A stretch of DNA of 64,000 bases from Staphylococcus warneri (GCF_900636385.1 NZ_LR134269.1:1054001-1118000), one strand, 5' to 3'; positions 20,025 through 32,671 are shown, counted from the stretch's first letter. Notes: generated by a model not told the origin, from the sequence alone. Program-made: numbers and translations.

Positions 20025-20438
20025 TTATTTTACGATAAGCACAGGGATAGTTGCTCGTTTAGCAACTTTGTGACTTACGCTACCAAGAACGAATTTTTTC
20101 TTTTCTTCAGCTTTGCGGTTACTTAAAACCACGATTTCATATTTACCGCTATTTGCATGTTTGAGCAGTTCTTCTTTAGCATTACCACGAACAATAATTT
20201 GATCGTAATCAATACCATAGCTTTCTAATATGTTACGTGTTTTTTCTAAACGTTTACTACGTTCTTCGGTAATTTTGTCTAAATGAACACCAGCTTTGAT
20301 AGATGCTTGAGCATCTTGTTCATTAATAGCATTTAAAATAGTGACTACCGCGTCATCTGCAGCAAGTTTAGATACTTCTTCTAAAGCTTTTTCATTTTTT
20401 AATTGAGTGTCTACACCTAGTAAAATCTTTTTATACAT
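20025..20438 (-). CDS. Universal stress protein (UspA family)
   Basis: About 137 residues. The N-terminus MYKKILLGVDTQ and the C-terminal VVLSNRKAEEKKKFVLGSVSH with VAKRATIPVLIVK are Usp-like. The nucleotide-binding glycines of the first part of the motif are replaced (SNRKAEEKK instead of GxxG), so ATP binding is doubtful, unlike the other Usp here. A start at 20462 would add eight residues, but the ATG at 20438 has the aggaggggtgg site just upstream. It is convergent with the UPF0173 gene. Role unknown. Confidence 0.87.
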   Translation of the reverse strand: MYKKILLGVDTQLKNEKALEEVSKLAADDAVVTILNAINEQDAQASIKAGVHLDKITEERSKRLEKTRNILESYGIDYDQIIVRGNAKEELLKHANSGKYEIVVLSNRKAEEKKKFVLGSVSHKVAKRATIPVLIVK

Positions 20439-20641
20439 AAGTCCACCCCTCCTCAATTCCATTCTAATAAAAAAAGATGGATATTTCCATTTAAATTAAA
20501 AGGTTTTTTAATAAAATTACCATTTTACAAAAGTTGTAAATTTAATATTAGGGTTTTGAATATTTAGGAGTGTGCGTCAATGATTTTTTTTGATTAAAAA
20601 GTTATAATAGGCATAACATTGTTCTAAGAAGAGGTAACGTA

Positions 20642-21939
20642 ATGACTAAACATGAACAAATTTTAAAACATATTGAATCATTAGCAATTGGTTCAAAAAT
20701 TTCAGTTAGAAAAATCGCCAAAGATTTAGCTGTTTCTGAAGGTACAGCCTATAGAGCAATTAAGGATGCGGGCAGATAGGATTAGTTACAACTATTGATA
20801 GAGTGGGGACCGTTAGGATTGAAAAACGAAATCGAGATGAAATAGATAATTTAACATTTAATGAAATTGCCAATATTGTTGAAGGCCAAATTATTGCCGG
20901 TAAGAATGGCGTCAATAAAACAGTCTCAAACTTTGCCATTGGTGCTATGGAATTAAGTGATATCTTAAGATATATTGGACCACAAACTTTATTAATTATA
21001 GGAAATAGAAGAAATGTACAACTCGAAGTATTGAAACGTGGTACAGCCATTTTAATTACAGGTGGATTTCAGCCAACAAAAGAAGTCATTCAGTATGCTG
21101 ATGAGCATGACTTACCAGTATTATCATCTAGCTATGATACGTTCTTAGTTGCAAATATTATTAACCGCGCTATGTTCAATCAAAAAATCCGGAAAGAAAT
21201 TTTAGTGGTAGAAGATATTGTGAAACCAATAAACGAACTTTCTGTATTATTAAACACGATGACTTTGGATGATTATAAACAAATCGCGAATGAAACAGGT
21301 CATACACGTTTTCCTGTTGTGAATAAAGATTACAAGTTAGTAGGTATAGTAACCAGTAGAGAAATTATTAATATGAGCGACAATGATATGATTGAAGATG
21401 TTATGACGAAACATCCAATTAGTGTTAAATTGTCAAACACAGTCGCGAGTTGTGCACATTTATTAATCTGGGAAGGTATTGAATTACTACCAGTTACTGA
21501 TAATAATAAAAAAGCAGTCGGCGTTATCAATAGACAAGATGTATTGAAATCTATGCAATTATTAGGGAGACAACCACAAATTGGTGAAACGATTAATGAT
21601 CAAATTGCCAAACATATAACTATTAATCATGATGGTATTCAAACTGATGTATCCCCATTATTAACTAATCATTATGGTACTTTAAGTAAAGCAGTATTTG
21701 TAGGAATCATTGAAGAAACTTTACGTCATGAGATGAGAAAATATAAAAAGGGTAATGTGATGATAGAAAGCTTAAATATCATTTACTTGAAAACAGTGCC
21801 GATTGAAACGGGTATTGATGTTAAATATGAAATGCTTGATGTAGGGAGATACTTTGCTAAATTAGAAGTGACGATGTACTGTCAGAATGAAAAAGTAGCG
21901 ATTGCATCAGTTATATGTCAAATGTTTGAGGGATACTAA
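20642..21939 (+). pseudogene. ytoI: YtoI-like HTH-DRTGG-CBS-hotdog protein, interrupted by a one-base frameshift
   Basis: The ATG at 20642 begins MTKHEQILKHIESL and an HTH-like helix pair (KIAKDLAVSEGTAYRAIKDAG), then stops at 20777. The neighbouring frame picks up at once with IGLVTTIDRVGTVRIEK and runs to 21939: a DRTGG domain (GAMELSDILRY, VLITGGFQPT), two CBS motifs (about 21240-21560) and a C-terminal hotdog-fold part. One more G in the GGG at 20771 would read DAGQIGLV and give about 432 residues, close to the YtoI length. So the gene looks intact apart from one lost base. These proteins are thought to sense nucleotides through CBS domains; the role is unknown. It lies 28 bases upstream of nrnA. 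A -10 TATAAT is at 20603-20608. Confidence 0.85.
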
Positions 21940-21967
21940 TCAAAGATAAACTAGAGGAGTTAATAAA

Positions 21968-22909
21968 ATGGAAACACTAATGAACGATATAATGAAAGAA
22001 ATTGAATCAAATGAAACAATAATTATTCATCGACATGTAAGACCCGACCCAGATGCATATGGTTCACAATTAGGTTTGAAATATTATTTACAACTTAAAT
22101 TTCCTGATAAACATATATTTGCAGTGGGTGAGGAAGAAGCGTCACTTAATTTTATAGGGACATTTGATCACGTAGAGGACAACACTTATAAAGAAGCGCT
22201 TGTAATCGTATGTGATACTGCGAATGCGCCACGTGTGGATGACCAAAGGTTTAAATTAGGAAAGAAAGTATTGAAGATTGACCATCACCCAGCAGTAGAT
22301 CAATACGGTGATATTAATTTAGTTAATACAGATGCTTCTTCTACAAGTGAGATCATTTACGATATGATTTCTCATTTCAATGATGAAAGTATCATTAATG
22401 AAGATGTCGCACGTGTACTATATCTAGGTATTGTAGGAGATACTGGCCGCTTCTTATTCGGTAATACAACACAACATACAATGGAAGTTGCAGGAAAACT
22501 ACTTGGTTTCCCATTTGATCATAATGCTGAGCTCAATAAAATGTCTGAAAAGGACCCTCGCTTAATGCCATTTCAAGGTTATGTACTACAAAATTTCGAA
22601 TTGCATAGTGATGGCTACTGCCAAGTCAAAATTACTAAAGATGTATTAGAGCAATATAAAATTAAAGCAAATGAAGCATCTCAATTTGTAAATACAGTAG
22701 CAGATATTCAAGGACTTAAAATCTGGATGTTTGGTGTAGACGAAGGAGATCAAATTCGATGTCGTTTACGCTCTAAAGGGCAATATGTTATTAATGATAT
22801 AGCAAATGATTTTGGTGGTGGCGGTCATCCTAATGCCTCAGGTGTCTCAGTATATAGTTGGGAAGAATTTGATGCATTAGCACACGCTTTACGTCAAAAG
22901 CTTAATTAA
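21968..22909 (+). CDS. nrnA: Bifunctional oligoribonuclease / pAp phosphatase NrnA
   Basis: A 313-residue DHH/DHHA1 phosphoesterase. Metal-binding motifs are [14 protein letters not shown], the VCDTAN aspartate, DHHPAVD and the DTGRF aspartate; the DHHA1 substrate motif [10 protein letters not shown] is near the end. In Bacillus and relatives the enzyme degrades short RNA fragments and dephosphorylates pAp. It sits between the ytoI-like gene and dnaE with short gaps, an arrangement also known in Bacillus, so all three may share a transcript. The start has a strong agaggag site. Confidence 0.93.
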   Translation: METLMNDIMKEIESNETIIIHRHVRPDPDAYGSQLGLKYYLQLKFPDKHIFAVGEEEASLNFIGTFDHVEDNTYKEALVIVCDTANAPRVDDQRFKLGKKVLKIDHHPAVDQYGDINLVNTDASSTSEIIYDMISHFNDESIINEDVARVLYLGIVGDTGRFLFGNTTQHTMEVAGKLLGFPFDHNAELNKMSEKDPRLMPFQGYVLQNFELHSDGYCQVKITKDVLEQYKIKANEASQFVNTVADIQGLKIWMFGVDEGDQIRCRLRSKGQYVINDIANDFGGGGHPNASGVSVYSWEEFDALAHALRQKLN

Positions 22910-22936
22910 ATAAAAAAAGAAAGGAGTCATACAAAC

Positions 22937-25900
22937 ATGGTTGCATATTTAAATATTCATACGTCATACGATTTATTAAATTCTAGCTTAAGAATATCGG
23001 ATGTCGTTAAAAAAGCTAAGAACGAAGGCATTGAACACCTTGCAATCACAGATACTAATGTTTTGTATGGCTATCCTAAATTTTATGATGCGTGTTTAGA
23101 AGCGGGGATACACCCCGTTTTTGGTATGACCGTCTATTTAACTGATGGGTTGTATCAATTGGAGACTGTACTATTGGCACAAAATAATGATGGCTTAAAA
23201 GATTTATATCAATTATCATCAGCGATTAAAATGAAAGAAAAAGAAGATATTCCTATTGAGTGGTTGAAACGTTATGCAAATCATCTCGTCATCATATTTA
23301 AAAGTGCCGAAGAACATCATTTACAATTTATTGATGCTTTTAATGATAAAGAACATGTCTATCTTAACCAAGATTGTATTGCGATTAATCATAGATCGTT
23401 TGTTTGGTTGAATACCATGCGTTATTTAAATAATGAAGATGCCGATACGATTTCAGCACTTCAAGCCATTAAAGAAAATAGTAAATTAGATTTAGTAGCT
23501 GAACAAGAAGATTACCATGAACATGTATTTAATAAAAATGAACTTCGAAATTTGGAATGTAGTGACGAATTAATTGTTAATACTGACAAAATTGCACAAA
23601 TGTGTACCGCAGAGTTAAATTATCATCAATCTTTATTACCTCAGTTCCAAACGCCTAATGGTGAAACTTCTAAAATATACTTATGGCAGAAACTTGAAGA
23701 TCAGTTAAATCATTTAAATTTGAAACAACCAGAATATTGCAAAAGATTAAAACATGAGTATGACATTATCACAAATATGGGCTTTGAAGATTATTTCTTA
23801 ATCGTAAGTGATTTAATTCATTATGCTAAAACACATGATGTGATGGTTGGACCAGGGCGTGGATCTTCAGCAGGCTCATTGGTAAGTTATCTACTTGGTA
23901 TTACAACAATAGATCCTATAAGATTTAATTTACTTTTTGAACGTTTTTTAAATCCCGAACGAGTAACGATGCCTGATATTGATATTGATTTTGAAGATAC
24001 ACGACGTGAAAAAGTCATTCAATATGTTCAAGAAAAATATGGTCAATTACATGTTTCCGGAATTGTAACATTTGGTCATTTACTTGCAAGAGCTGTTGCA
24101 CGAGACGTGGGACGTATTATGGGGTTTGATGAAATAACGCTAAATGAAATTTCTAAATTAATCCCACATAAATTAGGAATCACTTTAGAAGAAGCTTATC
24201 AAAATGATGAATTCAAACAATTTGTTCATCGTAATTATCGTCATGAACGATGGTTTGAAATATGTAAAAAGTTAGAAGGTCTACCAAGACATACGTCAAC
24301 TCACGCAGCAGGGATTATTATTAATGATCATGCTTTGTATGAGTATGCACCTTTGACCTTAGGAGATACAGGATTACTAACACAATGGACAATGACTGAA
24401 GCTGAACGCATTGGTTTATTAAAAATTGACTTTTTAGGTTTAAGAAATCTATCCATCATTCATCAAATTATCAATCAAGTTAAAAAGGATTTGAATATCA
24501 ACATTGAAATAGAACGTATACCTTTTGACGATCCAAAAGTTTTTGAATTATTGTCTCAAGGAGATACGACTGGTATTTTCCAATTAGAGTCAGATGGCGT
24601 ACGCCGAGCATTGAAAAAGTTAAAACCTGAACATTTCGAAGATATCGTTGCTGTTACTTCGTTATATAGACCTGGACCTATGGAAGAAATTCCAACTTAT
24701 ATTACACGAAGACATGACCCATCAAAAGTTGAATATTTACACAAAGACTTAGCACCTATTTTGAAAAATACCTATGGCGTTATTATTTATCAAGAGCAAA
24801 TTATGCAAATCGCTAGTCAATTTGCCAACTTTAGTTATGGTGAAGCAGATATTTTAAGACGTGCAATGAGTAAAAAGAATAGAGCCGTACTTGAAAGTGA
24901 AAGACAGCACTTTGTTGATGGTGCTAAACAAAATGGCTACGACGAATATATGAGTAAACAAATTTTTGATTTAATATTAAAATTTGCTGATTATGGTTTT
25001 CCTAGAGCACATGCAGTTAGTTATTCGAAAATCGCTTATATAATGAGTTATTTAAAAGTGCATTATCCTAATTATTTCTATGCCAATATATTAAGTAATG
25101 TAATTGGCAGTGAGAAAAAAACAGCTGCTATGATTGATGAGGCTAAACATCAGAGTATTACGATACTACCACCCAATATAAACGAAAGTCATTGGTTCTA
25201 TAAAGCAACAAGCGATGGTATCTATTTATCACTAGGTGCTATTAAAGGTGCGGGATATCAAAGTGTGAAACTGATCGTAGACGAAAGATATCAAAATGGT
25301 GACTTTAAAGATTTCTTTGATTTTGCAAGACGATTACCTAAAAGAGTAAAAACCCGAAAATTATTAGAATCTTTAATTTTAGTGGGTGCCTTTGATATAT
25401 TCGGTAAAAATCGAGCTACTTTATTACATTCAATTGACCAAGTCATTGATCAAGTAACCGATATAGAACAAGATGATATGTTATTCGATTTCTTCACACC
25501 AAAACAATCTTATGAAGAAAAAGAAGAATTACCAGATCAATTAATAAGTGAATATGAAAAAGAATACTTAGGATTTTATATCTCTAAGCACCCTGTAGAG
25601 AAAGAATTTAACAAGAAACAATATTTAACGATATACAAATTAAGTAATGCCAAAAACCATCAGCCTATTTTAGTGCAGTTTGATCAAATTAAACGAATTA
25701 GAACAAAGAATGGTCAAAATATGGCATTCGTAACCTTGAATGATGGTATTCATTTACTGGATGGCGTCATATTTCCAAATCAATTTAAAAAATATGAACT
25801 TGATATATCTGAGGAACAAATTTATGTCGTTCAAGGAAAATTCGATAAACGAAATGGAAAAACGCAGTTGATTATCAATGATATTTATACAGAGGAAGCA

Positions 25901-26131
25901 TTTGAATCATTGAAATTGAACCAAACCAAACAAATTATTGTTAGAAAAGTTGATCAAGTTGAAGGGTTCTATCAATATTTAGATCAGGAAAATATAGATC
26001 AATCCATTGAGGTTTTATCATTCAATGATCAAACAAATGAAATGTCAAGATTAGGTTATATTAAGAAAAATTCAGCTTTTTTAACTGATTTAGTTAAGTT
26101 ATTTAAACCAAGTGATATCCGTTTTGTATAA
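22937..26131 (+). CDS. dnaE: DNA polymerase III alpha subunit DnaE
   Basis: A 1064-residue C-family polymerase. The N-terminal PHP domain (about 1-200) is followed by the palm with GPGRGSSAGS and the catalytic aspartates in MPDIDIDFED (about residues 344-353). Then come the fingers, a helix-hairpin-helix region around 780-860, and an OB-fold near the C-terminus. The PHP histidines are partly replaced (LNIHTSYDLL), which fits the non-proofreading Gram-positive DnaE. In Firmicutes this polymerase extends RNA primers before handing over to PolC. The ribosome site is aaaggag. A terminator follows. Confidence 0.97.
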   Translation: MVAYLNIHTSYDLLNSSLRISDVVKKAKNEGIEHLAITDTNVLYGYPKFYDACLEAGIHPVFGMTVYLTDGLYQLETVLLAQNNDGLKDLYQLSSAIKMKEKEDIPIEWLKRYANHLVIIFKSAEEHHLQFIDAFNDKEHVYLNQDCIAINHRSFVWLNTMRYLNNEDADTISALQAIKENSKLDLVAEQEDYHEHVFNKNELRNLECSDELIVNTDKIAQMCTAELNYHQSLLPQFQTPNGETSKIYLWQKLEDQLNHLNLKQPEYCKRLKHEYDIITNMGFEDYFLIVSDLIHYAKTHDVMVGPGRGSSAGSLVSYLLGITTIDPIRFNLLFERFLNPERVTMPDIDIDFEDTRREKVIQYVQEKYGQLHVSGIVTFGHLLARAVARDVGRIMGFDEITLNEISKLIPHKLGITLEEAYQNDEFKQFVHRNYRHERWFEICKKLEGLPRHTSTHAAGIIINDHALYEYAPLTLGDTGLLTQWTMTEAERIGLLKIDFLGLRNLSIIHQIINQVKKDLNINIEIERIPFDDPKVFELLSQGDTTGIFQLESDGVRRALKKLKPEHFEDIVAVTSLYRPGPMEEIPTYITRRHDPSKVEYLHKDLAPILKNTYGVIIYQEQIMQIASQFANFSYGEADILRRAMSKKNRAVLESERQHFVDGAKQNGYDEYMSKQIFDLILKFADYGFPRAHAVSYSKIAYIMSYLKVHYPNYFYANILSNVIGSEKKTAAMIDEAKHQSITILPPNINESHWFYKATSDGIYLSLGAIKGAGYQSVKLIVDERYQNGDFKDFFDFARRLPKRVKTRKLLESLILVGAFDIFGKNRATLLHSIDQVIDQVTDIEQDDMLFDFFTPKQSYEEKEELPDQLISEYEKEYLGFYISKHPVEKEFNKKQYLTIYKLSNAKNHQPILVQFDQIKRIRTKNGQNMAFVTLNDGIHLLDGVIFPNQFKKYELDISEEQIYVVQGKFDKRNGKTQLIINDIYTEEAFESLKLNQTKQIIVRKVDQVEGFYQYLDQENIDQSIEVLSFNDQTNEMSRLGYIKKNSAFLTDLVKLFKPSDIRFV

Positions 26132-26160
26132 CTTTTATCTAGAATTGAATTGTGATATAG

Positions 26161-26200
26161 TAAACTGATGATTTATATTTTAATCATCAGTTTATTTTTA
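26161..26200 (+). terminator. Rho-independent terminator of dnaE
   Basis: A perfect 13-bp stem (26161-26173 with 26182-26194) is followed by TTTTTA. Confidence 0.85.
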
Positions 26201-26457
26201 TAATTGTTTTTTGTTCTATTTGTTTGTAAATGTCATTATCTTATTCATTGATTAATGATAAAATATGAATGATCAGCAGAAAAAATAATTATAAAAGTAG
26301 TGACTGATAATTAAATCATTGCTAGTTTTAATTCACTCTAGAACCTGTAGGTAAGCAATTCATTATTATTAGAATGTGAAAACGTATTATAATAATAAAC
26401 GAATGATAACTAGCATCATCTAATTCTTATAACTAAATAAATAGGGGTTGATTTTTG
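26201..26457 (+). other. AT-rich region upstream of the malic enzyme gene
   Basis: No gene is visible. The most promoter-like element is a perfect -10 TATAAT at 26388-26393, about 65 bases before the start codon, without a clear -35. Beyond the dnaE terminator I see no other strong structure. Confidence 0.4.
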
Positions 26458-27687
26458 ATGTCTTTAAGAGACGAAGCACTAGAAATGCATAAAGAAAACC
26501 AAGGTAAATTAGAAGTAACACCTAATGTTAAAGTTACTAATAAAGAAGAATTAAGTTTAGCCTATTCACCAGGTGTTGCTGAACCATGTAAAGAAATTCA
26601 TGAAGATGAAAGAAAAGTATATGACTATACAATTAAAGGTAATACAGTAGCGGTAGTTACTGATGGAACAGCAGTATTAGGTTTAGGGAACATTGGCCCG
26701 GAAGCTAGTATTCCTGTTATGGAAGGTAAAGCTGTATTATTTAAAAGTTTTGCTGGTGTGAATGGTGTGCCTAATGCACTTGATACAACAGATACTGAGG
26801 AAATTATTAATACAGTTAAATTAATCCAACCCAATTACGGTGGTATAAACTTAGAGGATATCTCAGCACCACGTTGCTTTGAAATTGAAGAACGATTGAA
26901 AAAAGAAACAAATATTCCGGTTTTCCATGACGATCAACATGGAACAGCAATAGTCACAATGGCAGGATTAATCAATGCTCTTAGAATCGTTGATAAAGAT
27001 TTATCAGATATCAAAGTAGTTCTAAATGGAGCAGGTGCAGCAGGAATAGCTATTGTGAAGCTATTATATTCTTATGGTGTTAGAAATATGGTTATGTGTG
27101 ATTCAAGAGGTGCTATATTTGAAGGCAGAAGCTATGGCATGAATGATACGAAAGAATATGTCGCTAAATGGACAAACAAAGATAAAACTGAAGGCGAGCT
27201 TAGCGAAGTCATTAAAGATGCTGACGTATTTATAGGTGTATCTATAGCAGATTTACTTTCTAAAGAAATGGTAGAGAGTATGGCCAAAGATCCAATTATA
27301 TTTGCAATGGCAAATCCTAATCCTGAAATCAATCCGAACGATGCTAAAGACGCTGGTGCCAAAGTTGTTGGAACTGGACGTTCAGATTATCCAAACCAAA
27401 TTAATAATGTATTAGCTTTCCCAGGTATATTTAGAGGTGCATTGGATACTGAAGCAACCCATATTAATGAAGAAATGAAAAAAGCTGCAGTAGAAGCAAT
27501 TGCAGACTTAATCGACAGTAAAGAATTAGAACCGAATTATTGCATTCCTGGACCATTTGACAAACGTGTTGCACCATCTGTAGCTCGCGAAGTTGCCAAA
27601 GCGGCGATGGAATCAGGAGTAGCTCGAATTGAAGTTAATCCACAAGATGTGTATGATAAAACAATGAAATTAACAGACTTAAAATAA
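26458..27687 (+). CDS. ytsJ: Malic enzyme
   Basis: About 409 residues. It oxidatively decarboxylates malate to pyruvate. Signatures are SPGVAEPC with the catalytic tyrosine just before it, the metal-binding [10 protein letters not shown], and the Rossmann motif NGAGAAGIA near residue 190. It lacks a phosphotransacetylase extension, so it is the short form. A TTG three bases earlier is in frame, but the ATG at 26458 with aggggtt upstream is the likely start. Its position between dnaE and accDA matches Bacillus ytsJ, an NADP-preferring enzyme. It could supply NADPH for the fatty acid synthesis begun by the next two genes, but cofactor choice is inferred. Confidence 0.92.
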   Translation: MSLRDEALEMHKENQGKLEVTPNVKVTNKEELSLAYSPGVAEPCKEIHEDERKVYDYTIKGNTVAVVTDGTAVLGLGNIGPEASIPVMEGKAVLFKSFAGVNGVPNALDTTDTEEIINTVKLIQPNYGGINLEDISAPRCFEIEERLKKETNIPVFHDDQHGTAIVTMAGLINALRIVDKDLSDIKVVLNGAGAAGIAIVKLLYSYGVRNMVMCDSRGAIFEGRSYGMNDTKEYVAKWTNKDKTEGELSEVIKDADVFIGVSIADLLSKEMVESMAKDPIIFAMANPNPEINPNDAKDAGAKVVGTGRSDYPNQINNVLAFPGIFRGALDTEATHINEEMKKAAVEAIADLIDSKELEPNYCIPGPFDKRVAPSVAREVAKAAMESGVARIEVNPQDVYDKTMKLTDLK

Positions 27688-27736
27688 TATTGATAAATAT
27701 ATTCATATAGAATATTATATTTGGATGAAGTTTAAA

Positions 27737-27780
27737 TATAACGACATTTATAACGTGTAGGTTACAAATGTCGTTATAGT
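27737..27780 (+). terminator. Terminator-like hairpin after the malic enzyme gene
   Basis: A perfect 13-bp stem (27737-27749 with 27766-27778) is followed by only a short T-poor tail, so termination may be partial. Confidence 0.5.
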
Positions 27781-27864
27781 ACTTTATCACTATACATAAT
27801 TATAAATGCTTCATGAGTATAAATTTAATCCTTATAAAGGTCAGAGGTTTTTGGAGGTTTTCCT

Positions 27865-28722
27865 ATGTTTAAAGATTTTTTTAATCGAACAAAGAAAAAG
27901 AAATATCTAACAGTTCAAGATTCTAAACAAAATGATGTGCCAGCAGGAATCATGACTAAATGTCCTAAATGCAAAAAGATCATGTATACTAAAGAATTAG
28001 ATGAGAACCTAAATGTATGCTTTAATTGTGACCATCATATTTCATTATCTGCGTACAAAAGAATCGAAGCGATTTCGGATGAAGGTACATTTAATGAATT
28101 TGATAAAGGCATGACATCTGCTAATCCTTTAGATTTTCCTGGATACATTGAAAAGATTGAAAAGGATCAGAAAAAGACAGATCTAAATGAAGCAGTTGTT
28201 ACTGGAACTGCTAAATTAGAAGGAATTGAATACGGTGTAGCAGTAATGGATGCACGATTTAGAATGGGTAGTATGGGATCAGTTGTAGGTGAAAAAATTT
28301 GTCGAATTATTGATTATTGTACTGAACATCGTTTGCCGTTTATTTTATTCTCTGCTAGTGGTGGCGCTCGTATGCAAGAAGGTATTATTTCATTAATGCA
28401 AATGGGTAAAACGAGTGTGTCATTAAAAAAACATTCTGACGCAGGATTATTATATATTTCATATATCACGAATCCTACAACTGGTGGCGTGTCTGCAAGT
28501 TTTGCATCAGTTGGCGATATTAATTTAAGTGAACCCAAAGCATTAATTGGTTTTGCTGGACGACGTGTTATTGAACAAACCATTAATGAAAAATTACCTG
28601 AGGATTTCCAAACTTCAGAATTTTTATTAGAACATGGTCAACTCGATAAAGTGATACATCGTAAAGATATGAGAACAACACTTGCAAATATATTAAATCT
28701 ACATCAAGAGGTGAAAAGCTAA
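27865..28722 (+). CDS. accD: Acetyl-CoA carboxylase carboxyltransferase beta subunit
   Basis: A 285-residue subunit that, with AccA, transfers the carboxyl group from biotin to acetyl-CoA, giving malonyl-CoA for fatty acid synthesis. The N-terminal zinc ribbon has C33, C36, C52 and C55. The crotonase-like core includes [10 protein letters not shown] and [12 protein letters not shown]. The stop overlaps the accA start by one base (TAATG), so both subunits are coupled. Ribosome site ttggaggt. Confidence 0.96.
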   Translation: MFKDFFNRTKKKKYLTVQDSKQNDVPAGIMTKCPKCKKIMYTKELDENLNVCFNCDHHISLSAYKRIEAISDEGTFNEFDKGMTSANPLDFPGYIEKIEKDQKKTDLNEAVVTGTAKLEGIEYGVAVMDARFRMGSMGSVVGEKICRIIDYCTEHRLPFILFSASGGARMQEGIISLMQMGKTSVSLKKHSDAGLLYISYITNPTTGGVSASFASVGDINLSEPKALIGFAGRRVIEQTINEKLPEDFQTSEFLLEHGQLDKVIHRKDMRTTLANILNLHQEVKS

Positions 28723-29666
28723 TGCTTGATTTTGAAAAGCCACTTTTTGAAATTAGAAAGAAAATTGATTCGTTGAAAGAATCTCAAGAAAAGAATGATG
28801 TTGATTTACAAGAAGAAATCGATATGCTTGAAGCTTCTTTAGAACGTGAAACAAAAAAGGTTTATACAAATTTAAAACCATGGGATAGGGTACAAATAGC
28901 TAGATTACAAGAAAGACCAACATCCTTAGACTATATTCCTATGATATTTGATTCTTTTATAGAATTACATGGAGATCGTAACTTTAGAGATGATCCAGCT
29001 ATGATTGGCGGTATTGGTTATTTAAACGGTAAAGCAGTTACTGTTGTTGGCCAACAACGTGGTAAAGATACTAAAGACAATATATATCGCAATTTTGGTA
29101 TGGCTCATCCAGAGGGATACCGAAAAGCATTAAGACTTATGAAACAGGCTGAAAAGTTTAATCGACCAATATTCACATTTATTGACACGAAAGGTGCATA
29201 CCCTGGTAAAGCAGCTGAAGAAAGAGGTCAAAGTGAATCGATTGCCACTAATTTAATAGAAATGGCTTCTTTAAAAGTACCTGTCATTGCAGTCGTTATT
29301 GGTGAAGGTGGAAGTGGTGGTGCCCTTGGTATTGGTATTGCTAACAGAGTATTAATGCTTGAAAACAGTACATACTCTGTAATTTCTCCAGAAGGTGCAG
29401 CAGCATTACTATGGAAAGATAGTAATTTAGCTAAAATTGCTGCAGAAACAATGAAAATCACAGCACATGACTTACATGAATTAAATGTAATAGATGATGT
29501 GATTAATGAGCCACTTGGCGGTGCACATAAAGAAATAGAAGTTCAAGCACAATCTATTAAAGATGCGTTTGTTGCTCATTTAAATGAATTAGAACAACTT
29601 GATAAAGAACAATTAGCTGAAGATCGCTTTAATAAATTTAGAAATATTGGTTCTTTTATAGAATAA
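28722..29666 (+). CDS. accA: Acetyl-CoA carboxylase carboxyltransferase alpha subunit
   Basis: A 314-residue partner of AccD. An N-terminal charged helix (about 1-45) is followed by [18 protein letters not shown], the [13 protein letters not shown] segment, and the active-site glycines in [12 protein letters not shown]. Gene order and overlap are those of the conserved accDA operon. The ribosome site gaggtg lies inside the end of accD. A terminator follows, so pfkA-pyk is a separate unit. Confidence 0.96.
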   Translation: MLDFEKPLFEIRKKIDSLKESQEKNDVDLQEEIDMLEASLERETKKVYTNLKPWDRVQIARLQERPTSLDYIPMIFDSFIELHGDRNFRDDPAMIGGIGYLNGKAVTVVGQQRGKDTKDNIYRNFGMAHPEGYRKALRLMKQAEKFNRPIFTFIDTKGAYPGKAAEERGQSESIATNLIEMASLKVPVIAVVIGEGGSGGALGIGIANRVLMLENSTYSVISPEGAAALLWKDSNLAKIAAETMKITAHDLHELNVIDDVINEPLGGAHKEIEVQAQSIKDAFVAHLNELEQLDKEQLAEDRFNKFRNIGSFIE

Positions 29667-29670
29667 GAGG

Positions 29671-29712
29671 AATAGAGTAGTAGTCATTTTATAGACTATT
29701 GCTCTATTTTTA
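29671..29712 (+). terminator. Rho-independent terminator of accDA
   Basis: AATAGAGTAGTAGTC and GACTATTGCTCTATT pair with two mismatches and are followed by a T-run. Confidence 0.85.
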
Positions 29713-29736
29713 TTATCGTTAAAATAAAAGTCATAA

Positions 29737-29751
29737 TTAAAAACGTTTACA
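29737..29751 (+). promoter_or_regulatory. Candidate CcpA (cre) site upstream of pfkA
   Basis: TTAAAAACGTTTACA fits the cre consensus except for one fixed G. It lies about 90 bases before the pfkA start, and I could not place the promoter clearly. Speculative. Confidence 0.3.
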
Positions 29752-29786
29752 TCAATATAAGTCCTTTCTTTTGATGGAAGTAGTAA

Positions 29787-30812
<1,026 letters not shown>

Positions 30813-30831
30813 ATTTCAGGAGGATTTTAAA

Positions 30832-32589
30832 ATGAGAAAGACTAAAATTGTATGTACTATTGGGCCAGCTTCAGAATCAGAAGAAATGCTTGAAAAATTA
30901 ATGAATGCTGGTATGAACGTGGCACGTTTGAACTTTTCACACGGAAGCCATGAAGAACATAAAGGTAGAATTGATACAATTCGTAAAGTTGCTAAACGTT
31001 TAAATAAAACAGTAGCTATCCTTTTAGATACAAAAGGACCAGAAATTCGTACACATAACATGAAAGATGGCATCATCGAATTAGAAAAAGGTAAAGAAGT
31101 TATTGTAAGCATGACAGAAGTTGAAGGTACTCCAGAGAAATTCTCTGTAACTTACGACAACTTAATTAACGATGTTCAAGTAGGTTCATATATTTTATTA
31201 GATGATGGTTTAGTTGAATTACAAGTTAAAGACATTGACCATGATAAAGGTGAAGTTAAATGTGACATCTTAAATAGTGGTGAATTAAAAAATAAAAAAG
31301 GTGTTAACTTACCAGGTGTAAAAGTAAACTTACCAGGTATTACTGACAAAGATGCAGACGACATTAGATTTGGTATCAAAGAAGATGTAGATTTCATCGC
31401 AGCAAGCTTCGTTCGTCGTCCAAGTGACGTTTTAGATATTCGTGAAATCTTAGAACAAGAAAAAGCAAATATTACTATTTTCCCTAAAATTGAAAACCAA
31501 GAAGGTATCGATAATATCGAAGAAATTCTTGAAGTTTCTGATGGTTTAATGGTAGCTCGTGGTGATATGGGTGTTGAAATTCCACCTGAAAAAGTACCAA
31601 TGGTTCAAAAAGACTTAATTAGAAAATGTAATAAATTAGGTAAACCAGTTATCACAGCTACACAAATGCTTGATTCCATGCAACGTAATCCACGTGCAAC
31701 TCGTGCAGAAGCGAGTGACGTGGCTAACGCAATCTATGATGGTACAGATGCAGTAATGTTATCTGGTGAAACAGCTGCTGGTTTATATCCAGAAGAAGCA
31801 GTTAAAACAATGAGAAACATTGCAGTATCTGCTGAAGCTGCTCAAGATTATAAAAAATTACTATCTGACAGAACTAAATTAGTTGAAACATCATTAGTGA
31901 ATGCAATTGGTATCTCAGTGGCACATACAGCTTTAAACTTAAATGTTAAAGCGATTGTAGCAGCAACAGAAAGTGGTTCAACAGCGCGTACAATTTCTAA
32001 ATACCGTCCACATTCAGATATTATTGCTGTAACACCAAGTGAAAAAACTGCACGTCAATGTGCTATTGTATGGGGTGTTTATCCAGTAGTTAAAGAAGGA
32101 CGTAAAAATACTGATGCATTATTAAATAATGCAGTAGCAACTGCTGTTGAAACTGAAAGAGTTCAAAATGGTGATTTAATCATCATTACTGCAGGTGTAC
32201 CAACAGGTGAAAAAGGTACAACAAATATGATGAAAATCCACTTAGTTGGAGACGAAATTGCTAAAGGTCAAGGTGTAGGTCGTGGTTCAGTAGTAGGTAC
32301 TGCTGTTGTCGCTGATTCTGCAAGTGATTTAAAAGGCGTTGATCTAAGTGATAAAATTATCGTTACTAACTCAGTAGATGAAACATTAGTACCATACGTA
32401 GATCAAGCTATTGGTTTAATTACTGAAGAAAATGGTATTACATCTCCAAGTGCTATTGTTGGTTTAGAAAAAGGTATACCAACAGTAGTGGGTGTTGAAA
32501 ATGCTACTAAAGAAATTAAAGACGATATGTTAGTTACTGTAGATGCAGCAAATGGTAAAGTATTCGAAGGATATGCTAACGTACTTTAA
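30832..32589 (+). CDS. pyk: Pyruvate kinase with C-terminal PEP-utiliser domain
   Basis: A 585-residue enzyme that converts phosphoenolpyruvate and ADP to pyruvate and ATP. The barrel starts [12 protein letters not shown], with the catalytic lysine in FPKIENQEG and the metal site around GDMGVEIP and ATQMLDSM. After the usual 470-residue enzyme comes an extra C-terminal domain of about 110 residues with the PEP-utiliser mobile-domain pattern, as in Bacillus and other staphylococci; the phosphohistidine of that motif (TSHAA-type) is replaced by TSPSA here, as is known for this group. Co-transcribed with pfkA. Confidence 0.97.
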   Translation: MRKTKIVCTIGPASESEEMLEKLMNAGMNVARLNFSHGSHEEHKGRIDTIRKVAKRLNKTVAILLDTKGPEIRTHNMKDGIIELEKGKEVIVSMTEVEGTPEKFSVTYDNLINDVQVGSYILLDDGLVELQVKDIDHDKGEVKCDILNSGELKNKKGVNLPGVKVNLPGITDKDADDIRFGIKEDVDFIAASFVRRPSDVLDIREILEQEKANITIFPKIENQEGIDNIEEILEVSDGLMVARGDMGVEIPPEKVPMVQKDLIRKCNKLGKPVITATQMLDSMQRNPRATRAEASDVANAIYDGTDAVMLSGETAAGLYPEEAVKTMRNIAVSAEAAQDYKKLLSDRTKLVETSLVNAIGISVAHTALNLNVKAIVAATESGSTARTISKYRPHSDIIAVTPSEKTARQCAIVWGVYPVVKEGRKNTDALLNNAVATAVETERVQNGDLIIITAGVPTGEKGTTNMMKIHLVGDEIAKGQGVGRGSVVGTAVVADSASDLKGVDLSDKIIVTNSVDETLVPYVDQAIGLITEENGITSPSAIVGLEKGIPTVVGVENATKEIKDDMLVTVDAANGKVFEGYANVL

Positions 32590-32629
32590 TCATTAACACA
32601 TTAATTAAATAGATTGATGATGAAATTAG

Positions 32630-32671
32630 AATCACCACTTCCAAATATAATTGTTTGGAAGTGGTGATTTT
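32630..32671 (+). terminator. Rho-independent terminator of pfkA-pyk
   Basis: AATCACCACTTCCAAA and TTTGGAAGTGGTGATT form a near-perfect 16-bp stem. Confidence 0.88.

Noticed and set aside
26374..26390. cre site before the malic enzyme gene
   Set aside because: GTGAAAACGTATTAT has at least three mismatches to the consensus, including the final CA.
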